64,000 nt of DNA, from positions 372,001-436,000 of the forward strand of contig NZ_PVZV01000002.1 of the NCBI RefSeq assembly GCF_002995495.1, given 5' to 3'. The translations under genes and the position numbers were made by a program. The stretch's first letter is position 1. Each line of letters opens with the position of its first letter. The notes beneath the pieces were generated by a model. That model did no database searches. It saw only the letters and a program-made list of their open reading frames with translations, and was not told where the DNA came from. The DNA is from Actinocorallia populi (GTDB lineage Bacteria; Actinomycetota; Actinomycetes; Streptosporangiales; Streptosporangiaceae). This document shows positions 7,974 to 16,479 of this stretch, in pieces.

Positions 7974-8954
7974 ATGCCGCAGGCCGCCCGACCCTTCCCG
8001 TCCGCCGCCGACCCGCTCGGCGAGGTCCTGCACCAGCTGCGTCTGACGGGCACGCTCTACTGCCGTGCGGAGCTCACCGCGCCCTGGGGCGTGGAGGTGC
8101 CCGAGCTGCCGGGCTCCATGACGCTGCAGGTCGTCACGGCGGGCCGGTGCCTGCTGGAGGTCGGTGACGCCGAGCCGATCCCGCTGCGTCAGGGGAGCCT
8201 CACCCTGATCCCGCACGGCGTCCCGCACCGTCTGCGCAGCGGCCCCGGGGCCGGGATCGTCCCCCTCTTCGACATCCCGGTCGAGCAGGTCACCGAGCGC
8301 TACGAGTTCATGCGCCACGGCGGGGGCGGCGAGGCCGCGCTCGTCACCTACGCCGTCATGCGCTTCGACCACGGCGCGGCCCGCCGCCTCGTCGCGCAGC
8401 TCCCCGACGTCCTGCACATCGACGCGTGGGACGACGAGGAGGGCTGGCTCGCGAGCACTCTGCGGTTCATCGCCCGCGAGGCCCTCGCGGTGCGCCCCGG
8501 CGGGGAGACCGTCATGACGCGACTGGCCGACGTCCTGGTCGTCCAGGCGATCCGCATGTGGCTGGACTCCGCCCCGCAGGCCCGCGAGGGCTGGCTGGCC
8601 GCCCTGCGCGACGAGCACATCGGCCGCGCCCTCGCCGTCGTCCACCGCTCTCCGGAGCGCCCGTGGACCGTCGCCGCCCTCGCGGCCGAGGCGGGCATGT
8701 CCCGTTCGGCCTTCTCCGCGCGGTTCACTTCCCTCGTCGGCGAACCGGCCATGGCCTACCTCGCCTCCTGGCGGCTGGACCTGGCCCGCACCCATCTCCA
8801 GGACACCCGCGACCCGCTCTCCGCCGTGGCCCACCGCTTCGGCTACCAGTCCGAGGCCGCCTTCTCCCGAGCCTTCAAACGGGCCTTCGGCGTCTCCCCA
8901 GGCAGGCTTCGCGCTCCCGGCCTCCCTCCCGCGTCCTACGGCGAGGCCACCTGA
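7974..8954 (+). CDS. AraC-family transcriptional regulator with cupin domain
   Basis: About 326 residues from ATG 7974; ATG 7965 is equally possible. The N-terminal half is a cupin (AraC_binding_2-like), with CLLEVGDAEPIPLRQGSLTL and the strand LIPHGVPHRL. The C-terminal ~100 residues contain two helix-turn-helix units: WTVAALAAEAGMSRSAFSAR, then DPLSAVAHRFGYQSEAAFSR followed by AFKRAFGVSPG, the AraC signature. It is transcribed away from the DUF4345 gene, 133 bp apart, so that gene is its most likely target. Such proteins usually sense a small molecule or redox cue through the cupin. Confidence 0.88.
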   Translation: MPQAARPFPSAADPLGEVLHQLRLTGTLYCRAELTAPWGVEVPELPGSMTLQVVTAGRCLLEVGDAEPIPLRQGSLTLIPHGVPHRLRSGPGAGIVPLFDIPVEQVTERYEFMRHGGGGEAALVTYAVMRFDHGAARRLVAQLPDVLHIDAWDDEEGWLASTLRFIAREALAVRPGGETVMTRLADVLVVQAIRMWLDSAPQAREGWLAALRDEHIGRALAVVHRSPERPWTVAALAAEAGMSRSAFSARFTSLVGEPAMAYLASWRLDLARTHLQDTRDPLSAVAHRFGYQSEAAFSRAFKRAFGVSPGRLRAPGLPPASYGEAT

Positions 8955-8985
8955 CCGGTGAACGCGTCTGGTGCGCGAGCGCCGG

Positions 8986-9336
8986 TCACCGCATCTGGTC
9001 CCAGGGGACGGCCTCGATGCGCTCGATGTTGTCCTCGCCCCACTGGCCGAGCGGTCCCATCGCGGTGTTGAGGGAATGCCCGAACTCGGTCAGCGAGTAC
9101 TCCACCTTCGGCGGGACCTGGTGATAGCTCTCGCGGTGCAGCAGTCCGGTGGTCTCCATCTCCCGCAGTTGCAGGATCAGCACCCGCTCGCTGATGCCGG
9201 GCACCGCGCGCCGCAGCTGCCCGAAGCGCAGGGGGCCGTCCTGGAGCGCGAACAGGATCAGCCCCTTCCACTTGCCGCCCATGACGGCGATGGCGGCGTC
9301 GAGCCCGCAGGTGAACGCCCGCTTCGTCTCCTTCAT
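8986..9336 (-). CDS. HxlR-family transcriptional regulator
   Basis: This 116-residue winged-helix protein has the family pattern C-x-LDAAIAVMGGKWKGLILFAL near the N-terminus, then RFGQLRRAVPGISERVLILQ, then VEYSLTEFG. Cys10 sits where redox- or quinone-sensing HxlR members (HypR, YodB, QorR) carry their sensing cysteine. That suggests, but does not prove, regulation by electrophiles or oxidants. The gene is divergent from an imine-reductase-like gene, and a strong inverted repeat lies 27 bases from its start, so repression of both is likely. Confidence 0.9.
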   Translation of the reverse strand: MKETKRAFTCGLDAAIAVMGGKWKGLILFALQDGPLRFGQLRRAVPGISERVLILQLREMETTGLLHRESYHQVPPKVEYSLTEFGHSLNTAMGPLGQWGEDNIERIEAVPWDQMR

Positions 9337-9362
9337 CGACCCCTCACACTTACATTTCTGTT

Positions 9363-9387
9363 AGTACCTGACAAAATTGTAGGTACT
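9363..9387. promoter_or_regulatory. Inverted repeat, probable HxlR operator
   Basis: Left arm AGTACCTGACA and right arm TGTAGGTACT face each other around AAAT; one extra base in the left arm is the only defect. The position, between the divergent HxlR regulator and the reductase gene, and the length fit HxlR-family operators. Binding by the neighbouring regulator is inference. Confidence 0.65.
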
Positions 9388-9492
9388 TGATCGAATGTCT
9401 GTACAAGGTCCAGCATGAAACAGGCGAAGCGTCATGGTGCTGAAAGCAGCACGATCGCCACTTTTCGCCTTTTTCATGACTGGAGTACACAT

Positions 9493-10383
9493 ATGCATGG
9501 GGCAAACCGGACACCCGTGGTCGTCATCGGACTGGGCTCGATGGGTACGGCGCTGGCCGAGGCCTTCCTCGAGGCCGGGCACCCGACCACCGTCTGGAAC
9601 AGGACCGCGGCCAAGGCCGCGCCTCTGGTCGCCAAAGGAGCCCGGCATGCGGCGGCCGTCGAGGACGCGGTGGCGGCCGGCCCCCTGATCGTCACCTGCC
9701 TGACCGCCTTCGAGGACACCCGGACGGCCCTGGAGCCGGCCGCCGCGTCGCTGCGCGGACGCGCCCTCGTCACCCTGAACAGCGGTTCCCCGGCCGGTGC
9801 ACGCGAGACGGCGGCCTGGGCCGCCGGCCACGGCGCCCGGTTCCTCGCTGGAGCGGTCAAGAACGTGCCTTCCGCCGTGGGGGCGCCGGACACGCTGCTG
9901 TACTACAGCGGCGACCGGAGCGTTTTCGAGGAGTTCGAGGCGACGCTGAGGGTGCTGGGCGGCGACACCGTCCACCTCGGCGACGAGGCCGACCTCGCCG
10001 CCCTCTACGAGATGGCGGTGGGCGCCGTCCTGCTGCCCGCGCTCGTCGGCTTCTTCCAGGGCGCCGCCGCCGTCCGGGCGCGCGGGCTCGAGGCGGCCTC
10101 CATGGTCCGGTTCACCGGCAAGTGGCTGGACATGATCAAGTCCCTGCTGCCGACCTACGCCGAGGAGATCGACAGCGGCGACTACACCGACGCCGCCTCC
10201 TCGGTGAACCTCTTCCTCGCCGGTGCCTCCTACGACGAGGAGCTGGCCGAGGAGGCGAACGTCGACGTCGAGTGGCTCGCGCCCCTCAACGGACTGGTGA
10301 AGCGGGCGGCGGAGGCGGGCCACGGCGAACACAGCATCTCGGCCCTCACCGAGGTGCTCCGGAGGCCGGAACGGGCGGCATGA
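9493..10383 (+). CDS. NAD(P)-binding imine-reductase-like oxidoreductase
   Basis: This 296-residue protein starts at ATG 9493 (GGAG nine bases upstream); in-frame starts further up would add non-conserved residues. The N-terminus is a Rossmann fold with VVVIGLGSMGTALAEAFL and an NADP-type VWNRT loop after strand 2. The C-terminal part is helical, as in the 6-phosphogluconate/3-hydroxyisobutyrate dehydrogenase superfamily. Details such as LYYSGD and TLNSGSPAGARE fit the imine reductase branch, which makes a domain-swapped dimer. The native substrate is unknown. It is related to the convergent gene that follows (10429-11289) and is divergent from HxlR. Confidence 0.8.
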   Translation: MHGANRTPVVVIGLGSMGTALAEAFLEAGHPTTVWNRTAAKAAPLVAKGARHAAAVEDAVAAGPLIVTCLTAFEDTRTALEPAAASLRGRALVTLNSGSPAGARETAAWAAGHGARFLAGAVKNVPSAVGAPDTLLYYSGDRSVFEEFEATLRVLGGDTVHLGDEADLAALYEMAVGAVLLPALVGFFQGAAAVRARGLEAASMVRFTGKWLDMIKSLLPTYAEEIDSGDYTDAASSVNLFLAGASYDEELAEEANVDVEWLAPLNGLVKRAAEAGHGEHSISALTEVLRRPERAA

Positions 10384-10428
10384 CACCGTGTCCCGGCCGG
10401 GCTTTCCCAGCGGGCCCCGTCCAGGGCG

Positions 10429-11289
10429 TCATGGCCTCAGCACCTCGGTCAGGCTGGTGAGGCTGTCCTGGCCGTGGCCTGCGGCGGTGCCGCGGCGGAA
10501 GAGCTCCAGGATCGCCGCCGGGACGGAGCCGTCCACGCCGGACGCCTGCGCGGTGTGCAGTACGTGTTCGAGGCTGGCCGCGCCCATGGCCAGGGTGTCC
10601 ACGTCTCCCGCGTGGTGGTCGGCGTCGATGCGGGGGGCGTAGAACTCCAGGAAGTACTGGAAGTCCATGGTCTTGATGGCGTGGGGGAGGAACTCCCGCG
10701 CCGAGATGCCGTTGGCCCGCGCCACCGCCTGGCCGTGCAGGTAGCCGACCAGGCCGGTCCAGAACATGTCGATCCCGATCTGGTAGTACAGCGCGGCCAG
10801 GCCGGGGTCCTCGCCGAGGTAGTCGATGCCGGTCAGGACCTCCAGGGCGGTCCGGTGGGCCTCGATCGCCTCCCGGGGGCCGCTGTAGTACGTCAGGGCC
10901 TCCGGGGTGCCGATACCCGGGGGCGGCACCTGCACGCCGCCGGTGATCTGCACGCCTCCGCGGGCGGCGACCCACTCCGCCGTCTCGCGGACCCTGTCCG
11001 GGGTGTCGGAGGTGAGGTTGGCCAGGGTCCGGCCGGACAGGGCGGCGGGCGCCTGCTCGAGGATCGCGCGCGCGGCGGCGTGGTCGGTCAGGCTGAGCAC
11101 CACCAGGTCGTTGGCCCCGAGCGCGGCCGCCACGGTCTCGGCACGGCGGGCGCCGCGGACCACCAGCCCGTCGGCCCTGCCCGGCGTGCGGTTCCACACG
11201 GTGACCTCGTAGCCCTGGTCCAGGTAGGCGCCGGCCATCGCCTGCCCCATGGGGCCGAGGCCGATCACGGTCACGGATGCGACGGTCAT
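10429..11289 (-). CDS. NAD(P)-binding imine-reductase-like oxidoreductase (paralogue)
   Basis: This is a 286-residue paralogue of the preceding protein in the same superfamily. It has TVIGLGPMGQAMAGAYL, then VTVWNRTPGRAD (NADP preference), then TLANLTSDTPDRVRE, then LTYYSGPREAIEAH. The catalytic-site region reads LAALYYQIGIDMFWTGLVG. The Tyr and the absence of the dehydrogenase Lys suit imine-reductase-like chemistry. It faces a TetR gene across a 91-bp gap that holds a 14-bp direct repeat. The native substrate is unknown. Confidence 0.8.
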   Translation of the reverse strand: MTVASVTVIGLGPMGQAMAGAYLDQGYEVTVWNRTPGRADGLVVRGARRAETVAAALGANDLVVLSLTDHAAARAILEQAPAALSGRTLANLTSDTPDRVRETAEWVAARGGVQITGGVQVPPPGIGTPEALTYYSGPREAIEAHRTALEVLTGIDYLGEDPGLAALYYQIGIDMFWTGLVGYLHGQAVARANGISAREFLPHAIKTMDFQYFLEFYAPRIDADHHAGDVDTLAMGAASLEHVLHTAQASGVDGSVPAAILELFRRGTAAGHGQDSLTSLTEVLRP

Positions 11290-11309
11290 GGGTCTTCTCC
11301 TCTGACTAA

Positions 11310-11364
11310 AACGAACGCTCTATTTAGGGATGACGCTAGCACACCACTGGAACGAACGCTCTAT
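11310..11364. promoter_or_regulatory. 14-bp direct repeat, probable TetR operator
   Basis: AACGAACGCTCTAT occurs at 11310-11323 and again, identical, at 11351-11364, a spacing of 41 bp (about four helical turns). Both copies lie between the divergent reductase and TetR genes, one close to each start. Two dimers binding in phase and repressing both promoters is the simplest reading, as in LmrA/YxaF-type regulators. Confidence 0.6.
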
Positions 11365-11380
11365 CCATTAAGATGGGGCC

Positions 11381-11962
11381 ATGCGGACCAGGCACGAGAT
11401 CGGCACCAGGGAACGGATCGTCCGTGCGACCTCCCGCCTCATGCAACGGCAGGGGTACGAGGCGACCGGACTCAAGCAGATCTCACAGGAGGCCCAGGCC
11501 ACCCTCGGCTCGGTCTACCACTTCTTCCCGGGGGGCAAGACGGAGCTGGCGGTCGCGGCCGTCCGCCACGGGGACGAGGAGTTCGCCGATCTCCTGCGCG
11601 CCGTGCTGGGGCGGGTGGAGGACCCGGCGGAGGCGATCATCGCGTGCGCCGACGAGCTGGCGGAGGGCCTGCGCGACTCCGGATGGCGGGACGGCTGCCC
11701 CATCATCACCACCGCGCTGGAGAGCGCCGGGCGCGTGCCGGACATCCAGCACGCCGCCGAGCAGGCCTTCGCGCACTGGCGCGGCCTGGTCGAGGACAAG
11801 CTCCGCCGTTCCGGTCTGGCCGAGGACGTCGCCCGCGATCTCGCGCACACGGTGGTCAACACCCTGGAAGGCGCGGAGATGTCCGCCCAGGTGTCCCGGA
11901 GTGAGAGCCCGCTGCGCCTGGCGGGCAGGCATCTGGCCCGGCTCGTCGACTCCTACCGCTGA
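11381..11962 (+). CDS. TetR-family transcriptional regulator, LmrA/YxaF-like
   Basis: This 193-residue protein starts at ATG 11381. Residues ~8-55 are the TetR helix-turn-helix, with RERIVRATSRLMQRQGYEAT and TLGSVYHFFPGGKTEL. The C-terminal domain, with GCPIITTALES near the middle, fits the TetR_C (LmrA/YxaF) group that often controls neighbouring oxidoreductases or efflux genes and responds to aromatic small molecules. It is divergent from the imine-reductase-like gene, and a perfect direct repeat lies between them. Confidence 0.88.
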   Translation: MRTRHEIGTRERIVRATSRLMQRQGYEATGLKQISQEAQATLGSVYHFFPGGKTELAVAAVRHGDEEFADLLRAVLGRVEDPAEAIIACADELAEGLRDSGWRDGCPIITTALESAGRVPDIQHAAEQAFAHWRGLVEDKLRRSGLAEDVARDLAHTVVNTLEGAEMSAQVSRSESPLRLAGRHLARLVDSYR

Positions 11963-12022
11963 CCGCCCGCCGGGTTCCGCGGCCCGCGGACGGTACGGCG
12001 GGGAGCCCGGCGCGACCGCGGT

Positions 12023-12057
12023 CGGTCACGGCCCGTCCGGTAGTCGGGCCGTGACCG
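12023..12057. terminator. Bidirectional terminator hairpin
   Basis: CGGTCACGGCCCG pairs perfectly with CGGGCCGTGACCG (13 bp, 9-base loop). It sits between the convergent TetR and PLP-enzyme genes. There is no T tract, as is usual in high-GC actinomycetes. Confidence 0.7.
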
Positions 12058-12064
12058 GATGAGG

Positions 12065-13246
12065 TCAGATTCGGTCAAGGGCCTGGGCGATGTCCTGCCA
12101 GAGGTCGTCGGGGTGCTCGATGCCGACGGCGAGGCGGACGGTGCCCTCGGTGAAGCCCGCGGCCTCCAGCGCCTGTGCGGAGTACATGCGGTGGGAGGTG
12201 CTGGCGGGGTGGATGACCAGGGTCTTGGCCTCGCCCAGCGACGCCGTCAGGGCGATGAGCTCGGTGGACTCGATGAAGCGGCGGCCCGCGTCGCGGCCGC
12301 CGCGCAGGTCGAAGGCCAGGACGCCGCCGCCCTGGCCGCCGTCCAGCAGGCGCTGCGCGACCTCGTGGTCGGGGTGGTCGGGCAGGGACGGGTAGGAGAC
12401 GCGCTCGACCTTCGGGTGGGCGGCGAGCTCCTTGGCCAGGTGGAGGGCGTTGGCGCAGTGGCGGGGCACGCGCAGGCCCAGCGTGGCCAGGCCGCGCAGC
12501 AGGAGGAAGGCGGCGAACGGGTCGAGGGTCATGCCGAGTTCGATCGCCTCCTTCCAGACCGCGCGGTGGTCGTCCTCGGAGGCGAAGACCGCGACGCCCG
12601 CCACCACGTCGCCGTGGCCGCAGATGTACTTGGTGGCGGAGTGGACGACGACGTCCGCGCCGTGCTCCAGCGGGCGGCACAGCAGCGGGGTGGCGAAGGT
12701 GTTGTCGACGACCTTCTTGACGCCGGGCCCCGCCGCGGCGAGCAGGGCGGGCAGGTCGGCGACCCGGGTCGTGGGGTTGGCGATGGTCTCCAGGTAGAGC
12801 AGCCGGGTGCCGGGGCGGAGCGCCGCGGTGATCTCGGCGGGGTCCTCACCCGAGACGTAGGTGACCTCGACGCCCCACTTGGCCGCCAGCGTCTGGAAGG
12901 AGCCGTAGGTGCCGCCGTAGAGGCAGCTCTGGGCGATGACGTGGTCGCCGGCCTTCAGGAGGCCGTGCAGGACCGCGTTGATCGCGCCCATGCCGGAGGC
13001 GGTGGCCAGGGCCCCGGCGCCGCCCTCCAGATCGGCGACGGCGGTCTCGAACGACTTCACCGTGGGGTTGCCGAGCCGGCTGTAGAACGGCGGCCGGTCC
13101 GGGCCGTCGAACGCCTCGGCCATGCCCTGGGCGCTGTCGAAGGCGAACAGGTGCCCCTGGTAGATCGGCATGCCCAGGGGGCGGCTGCCTTCGGGCTCGA
13201 TGATGGGGATGTGGACGGCGCGGGTCTCCGGGCGCAGGTCGGTCAT
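12065..13246 (-). CDS. Cys/Met-metabolism PLP enzyme (trans-sulfuration family)
   Basis: This 393-residue protein uses ATG 13246 (MTDLRPETRAVH); a 14-residue longer start at 13288 is less likely. It has the fold-type I family motifs FYSRLGNPTVKSFE, ATASGMGAINAVL, VVDNTFATPLL and, as the PLP-lysine site, VVHSATKYICGHGD. The members are cystathionine gamma-synthase and gamma-lyase, O-acetylhomoserine sulfhydrylase and methionine gamma-lyase. Sequence alone does not separate these here. The final block TLVIHPASTSHRMYS is shared by lyases and sulfhydrylases. It probably handles sulfur amino acids in the cytoplasm. Confidence 0.85.
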   Translation of the reverse strand: MTDLRPETRAVHIPIIEPEGSRPLGMPIYQGHLFAFDSAQGMAEAFDGPDRPPFYSRLGNPTVKSFETAVADLEGGAGALATASGMGAINAVLHGLLKAGDHVIAQSCLYGGTYGSFQTLAAKWGVEVTYVSGEDPAEITAALRPGTRLLYLETIANPTTRVADLPALLAAAGPGVKKVVDNTFATPLLCRPLEHGADVVVHSATKYICGHGDVVAGVAVFASEDDHRAVWKEAIELGMTLDPFAAFLLLRGLATLGLRVPRHCANALHLAKELAAHPKVERVSYPSLPDHPDHEVAQRLLDGGQGGGVLAFDLRGGRDAGRRFIESTELIALTASLGEAKTLVIHPASTSHRMYSAQALEAAGFTEGTVRLAVGIEHPDDLWQDIAQALDRI

Positions 13247-13303
13247 GTCCTCAGTCTGCGGCCTGCTGACCTGGGCATACAGAGCCAATTGCTATGAAAT
13301 GGC

Positions 13304-14062
13304 CTACTCTTCCCGCGCCTTGCGGGCGGCGCGCTCGGCGCGCTCGGCCTCGTCCAGGGCCTCGGCCTGCTCCGGGGTGGGCGCGGTGCCGCCGAGGTGG
13401 GCGGGCTGCCACCACTGGCCGGTGCCGTCCACGGGGTACTCGCGCTGGGCGCGGTCGACGAGCGCCTGCATGCGCTCGTGCAGCTCCTTGGCGACCTGCT
13501 CGTAGTCGTCGCCGCGCTTGGGGTGCATCGGCTCGCCGACCAGGATCACGACCGGGGTGCCGCGCTGCCACAGCTTGCGCTTGCGGCCCTTGGTCCACAA
13601 CCGCTGGGTGCCCCAGACGGCCATCGGGATGAGCGGGACCTTGGCGGCGACGGCCATGCGCACGGCGCCGCTCTTGATCTCCTTGACGGTGAAGGACCGG
13701 CTGATGGTGGCCTCGGCGAACACGCCGACGACCTCGCCGCCCTTCAGCGCCTTCAGCGCCGCGATGTAGGAGGACGCGCCGTTCTCCCGGTCGACGGGGA
13801 TGTGGTGCATGCCGCGCATGAGGGGGCCGGAGACCTTGTGGTCGAAGACCTCCTTCTTGGCCATGAAGCGCACCAGCCGCCCGGCCGGGTGGGCGCCCAG
13901 GCCGGTGAAGATGAAGTCCAGATAGGAGATGTGGTTGCAGGAGATCACCGCTCCGCCGGTGGCGGGAATGTGCTCGTGACCCTCGACCTTGATCTTCAGC
14001 CCGAGCACCCGGAACATGGCCTTGGCAGCGGTGATCACCGGGGGATACACGATCTCACTCAT
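13304..14062 (-). CDS. Lysophospholipid acyltransferase (PlsC family)
   Basis: This 252-residue protein carries the acyltransferase motif I, NHISYLDF (NHx4D, catalytic His and Asp), then RFMAKKEVF, then RGMHHIPVDRE (motif II). The motif III position, usually FPEGTRS, reads FAEATISRSF, so the conserved Gly is replaced. Motif IV is near VPLIPMAVWG. Expected reaction: acyl transfer to 1-acylglycerol-3-phosphate or a related acceptor at the membrane. The C-terminal ~30 residues form a charged helix rich in Glu, Ala and Arg. Acceptor specificity is uncertain because of the motif III change. Confidence 0.82.
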   Translation of the reverse strand: MSEIVYPPVITAAKAMFRVLGLKIKVEGHEHIPATGGAVISCNHISYLDFIFTGLGAHPAGRLVRFMAKKEVFDHKVSGPLMRGMHHIPVDRENGASSYIAALKALKGGEVVGVFAEATISRSFTVKEIKSGAVRMAVAAKVPLIPMAVWGTQRLWTKGRKRKLWQRGTPVVILVGEPMHPKRGDDYEQVAKELHERMQALVDRAQREYPVDGTGQWWQPAHLGGTAPTPEQAEALDEAERAERAARKAREE

Positions 14063-14143
14063 GCCTGAGAACCTAACCTACGAACCCGTAGCCGTTGAAA
14101 TGCCGTCCTGGTACAAGCGAGTCGTCCCCATTTTTGGGGGGTT

Positions 14144-15499
14144 TCACCTTGCCGCGGGCTCAGGCCGCAGGGGCGCGGACGCCACAGGTCTGTTCCGGTT
14201 CGCCACGATCCGCGCCAGCGAGGCGGGGCGGAACAGGGAGGTCGGCGGTTTGGCCAGCCCCAGCACGTCCAGCATGTCGGCGCAGCTGTCGGGGTCGGTG
14301 TTGGCGGCCCGCACGGCGAGGTCGACGTAGGCGTTGATGAGGCGCGTGTGGGGCAGGACGCGCGGACCCTGCGTCTCGGCGTAGCGGCGGTCCTCCCCGG
14401 TGGAGATCAGCCAGGCGCCCGCGCCCGCCCGCTTGGCCCGCTTCTGGAACCAGCGGGTGCTCCGGCCCTCCCGCAGCATGCGGTCGAGTTCCAGCGCGCT
14501 GATGGCGGCGACGGTGATGCCCTGCCCGTAGATGGGGTTGAAGGCGCAGACGGAGTCGCCGATCGCGGTGAAGCCCGCGGGCCAGGAGCGCATCCGGTCG
14601 TAGTGGCGGCGGTGGCCCGCGGTGCGGCGGAAGGACACCACGGGCGTGAGCGGCTCGGCTTCCCTGATGGCCTCGTACAGGACGGGGTCGCGCAGCCCCC
14701 GCGCGTACTCCAGGTAGCCCTCGTCGTCGGTGGGCGGGTAGTCGCCGCCCGCGCCGCTCAGGCTGCAGATCCACCGGCCGCCCTCCTGCGGGAACAGCCC
14801 GCCGGTGCGCTTGGCCTCCGGCGGGCCCGCCTGGAGGTACAGCGCCTTCCATCCGGGGTCGAAGCCGTCCGGGACGGCGTAGTAGCGGCTCGCGTACCCC
14901 AGCAGCGGGTCGATCTTCGTCTCGCGGGGGAGGGGGCGGCCGAGCTCCGCCAGCCACTCCGGCGCGTGGGAGCCGCGGCCTGTCGCGTCGACGACCAGGT
15001 CGGCCGCCATGCGCTCCTCGGCCCGCCCGGCGTCGCCGCGCTCGGTGTAGCGCACCCCGGTGACGGACTCGTCCCCGGTGAGCCCGGTGACCTCGATCCC
15101 GGTGCGGACGGCGAGCCTGGGGTCGCCGAACAGCCTGCCGCGGACCGCGTGGTCGAGCAGGCCGCGGCTGAAGGTGAGCATCCGGGTGGTCTCGAAGCGC
15201 CGCCGCCATCCGCCGGAGGTCAGCCACAGGAAGTCCGCGGGCAGCCGCAGGTCGGGCGCGCCTCCGGCGAGCAGGTCGGCCTCCAGGCCGGGGAGGAGCC
15301 CGTCGAGCAGGCCGCGCCCGTGCTCCCACAGCACGTGCAGGTGCCTGCCCTGCGGGACGCCGGCCCGCGACACCGGCTCGTCGGGGAACCCGTCGCGTTC
15401 CAGCAGGGTGACCTGTTCGAAGTGGTCGAGGAGCACCCGCGCGGAGAGCAGTCCCGCAAGGCTCCCTCCGACGACCACCGCGTGCTTGCGCCGGGACAA
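14144..15499 (-). CDS. FAD-dependent oxidoreductase (hydroxylase/GGR-like)
   Basis: This 451-residue protein has an N-terminal FAD-binding Rossmann motif, VVVGGSLAGLLSARVLL, an Arg-rich region, a LVVDATGRGSHAPEWL motif and a GDSVCAFNPIYGQGITVA segment that contacts FAD phosphates. This order is that of the aromatic hydroxylase/geranylgeranyl reductase group of flavoproteins. The substrate is unknown. It is divergent from a haem-oxygenase-like diiron protein, and these two plus the WS/DGAT gene may act on a common lipid-like substrate (inference). Confidence 0.75.
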   Translation of the reverse strand: MSRRKHAVVVGGSLAGLLSARVLLDHFEQVTLLERDGFPDEPVSRAGVPQGRHLHVLWEHGRGLLDGLLPGLEADLLAGGAPDLRLPADFLWLTSGGWRRRFETTRMLTFSRGLLDHAVRGRLFGDPRLAVRTGIEVTGLTGDESVTGVRYTERGDAGRAEERMAADLVVDATGRGSHAPEWLAELGRPLPRETKIDPLLGYASRYYAVPDGFDPGWKALYLQAGPPEAKRTGGLFPQEGGRWICSLSGAGGDYPPTDDEGYLEYARGLRDPVLYEAIREAEPLTPVVSFRRTAGHRRHYDRMRSWPAGFTAIGDSVCAFNPIYGQGITVAAISALELDRMLREGRSTRWFQKRAKRAGAGAWLISTGEDRRYAETQGPRVLPHTRLINAYVDLAVRAANTDPDSCADMLDVLGLAKPPTSLFRPASLARIVANRNRPVASAPLRPEPAAR

Positions 15500-15717
15500 G
15501 GTCGTTCCTCCAGTTGTTCGTCGTTCCGCGGGGCCGGAAACTCCGGGAAATCGATTGTGCGAGCCGGACGGATGTACGGCTAGAGGGTTAGATGTCCTAT
15601 TTGCCCATTACGGCTGATCCGCAAGGCGGGTAAGGGGAGCGGGGCATTTACATAAATAGTGGCAAACTTGATAGTTGTCACCACTTCCTGTAGTCCCACG
15701 GAGGGAGATTCCGCGAA

Positions 15718-16470
15718 GTGACCACCACGACGGAACGTTCCAGGCCGCCGTCCCGGACCCAGCACCACCGCACCGTCAAGCGCGAGCTGTCGGAGACCCC
15801 GCACCCCCCGTGGGTGGAGGACATGCTCGGCGAACTGCAGCCCCACTGGGACGCGGTCACCCGCAGCCCCGTCTTCACCGGGACCGTCGACGGCGGCGTC
15901 GACGACGAGGTCTGGCGGCGGGTCATCCTCGAGTTCTTCTGCGTCGTCGAGTCGTTCCCCAAGTACATGGGCGTCTACCTCGGCCGCACCACCTACGGCA
16001 AGACGCCGGGCGACCTGCTGGCCCGCGACTGGCTCATCGGCAACATCCGCACCGAGGCGCTGCACGCCCAGTGGTACATCGACTGGGGCGCGGGGCTCGG
16101 CCTCACCGAGGAGGAGATCGTCGGGCACCGCCCGTGCCCCGAGGTCGCCTCCCTGTACGAGTTCCTGTGGTCGGTCTCCTACCGGGGCTCGGTGGCCGAG
16201 GCGTTCGGCGCCGTCAACTACGCCATCGAGGGCACGACCGGGGACTGGACGCGCCTGGTCATGCCGGCCTTCAAGGAGCGGCTCGCCGGCCGGGAGTACG
16301 CCACGACGTGGCTCGCCGAGCACGTCGAGTACGACGACGCGCACCCCCGCGAGGCGCTCGAGCTCATCAAGCTCACCGTCCGCGACGCCGACGACAGGGC
16401 CGCCGTCAAGGAGGCCACCAGGCGTTCGCTGGAACTGTTCCGGCGCGGGTTCGACGCCTGCGCCGGCTGA
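15718..16470 (+). CDS. Haem-oxygenase-like diiron protein (HDO/TenA-PqqC fold)
   Basis: This 250-residue, all-helical protein starts at GTG 15718 after GAGGGAG. Candidate metal ligands are E113-x2-H116 (in RTEALHAQWY), E171 (AIEGTTGDW) and H202-x3-D206-x2-H209 (EHVEYDDAH). This set and spacing match the haem-oxygenase-like diiron oxidases such as UndA and CADD. TenA and PqqC, which share the fold, lack the set. That points to an O2-dependent oxidase or oxygenase. The substrate is not evident. It is divergent from the FAD oxidoreductase and followed by a terminator and the WS/DGAT gene. Confidence 0.65.
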   Translation: MTTTTERSRPPSRTQHHRTVKRELSETPHPPWVEDMLGELQPHWDAVTRSPVFTGTVDGGVDDEVWRRVILEFFCVVESFPKYMGVYLGRTTYGKTPGDLLARDWLIGNIRTEALHAQWYIDWGAGLGLTEEEIVGHRPCPEVASLYEFLWSVSYRGSVAEAFGAVNYAIEGTTGDWTRLVMPAFKERLAGREYATTWLAEHVEYDDAHPREALELIKLTVRDADDRAAVKEATRRSLELFRRGFDACAG

Positions 16471-16479
16471 GCCCGCCGC

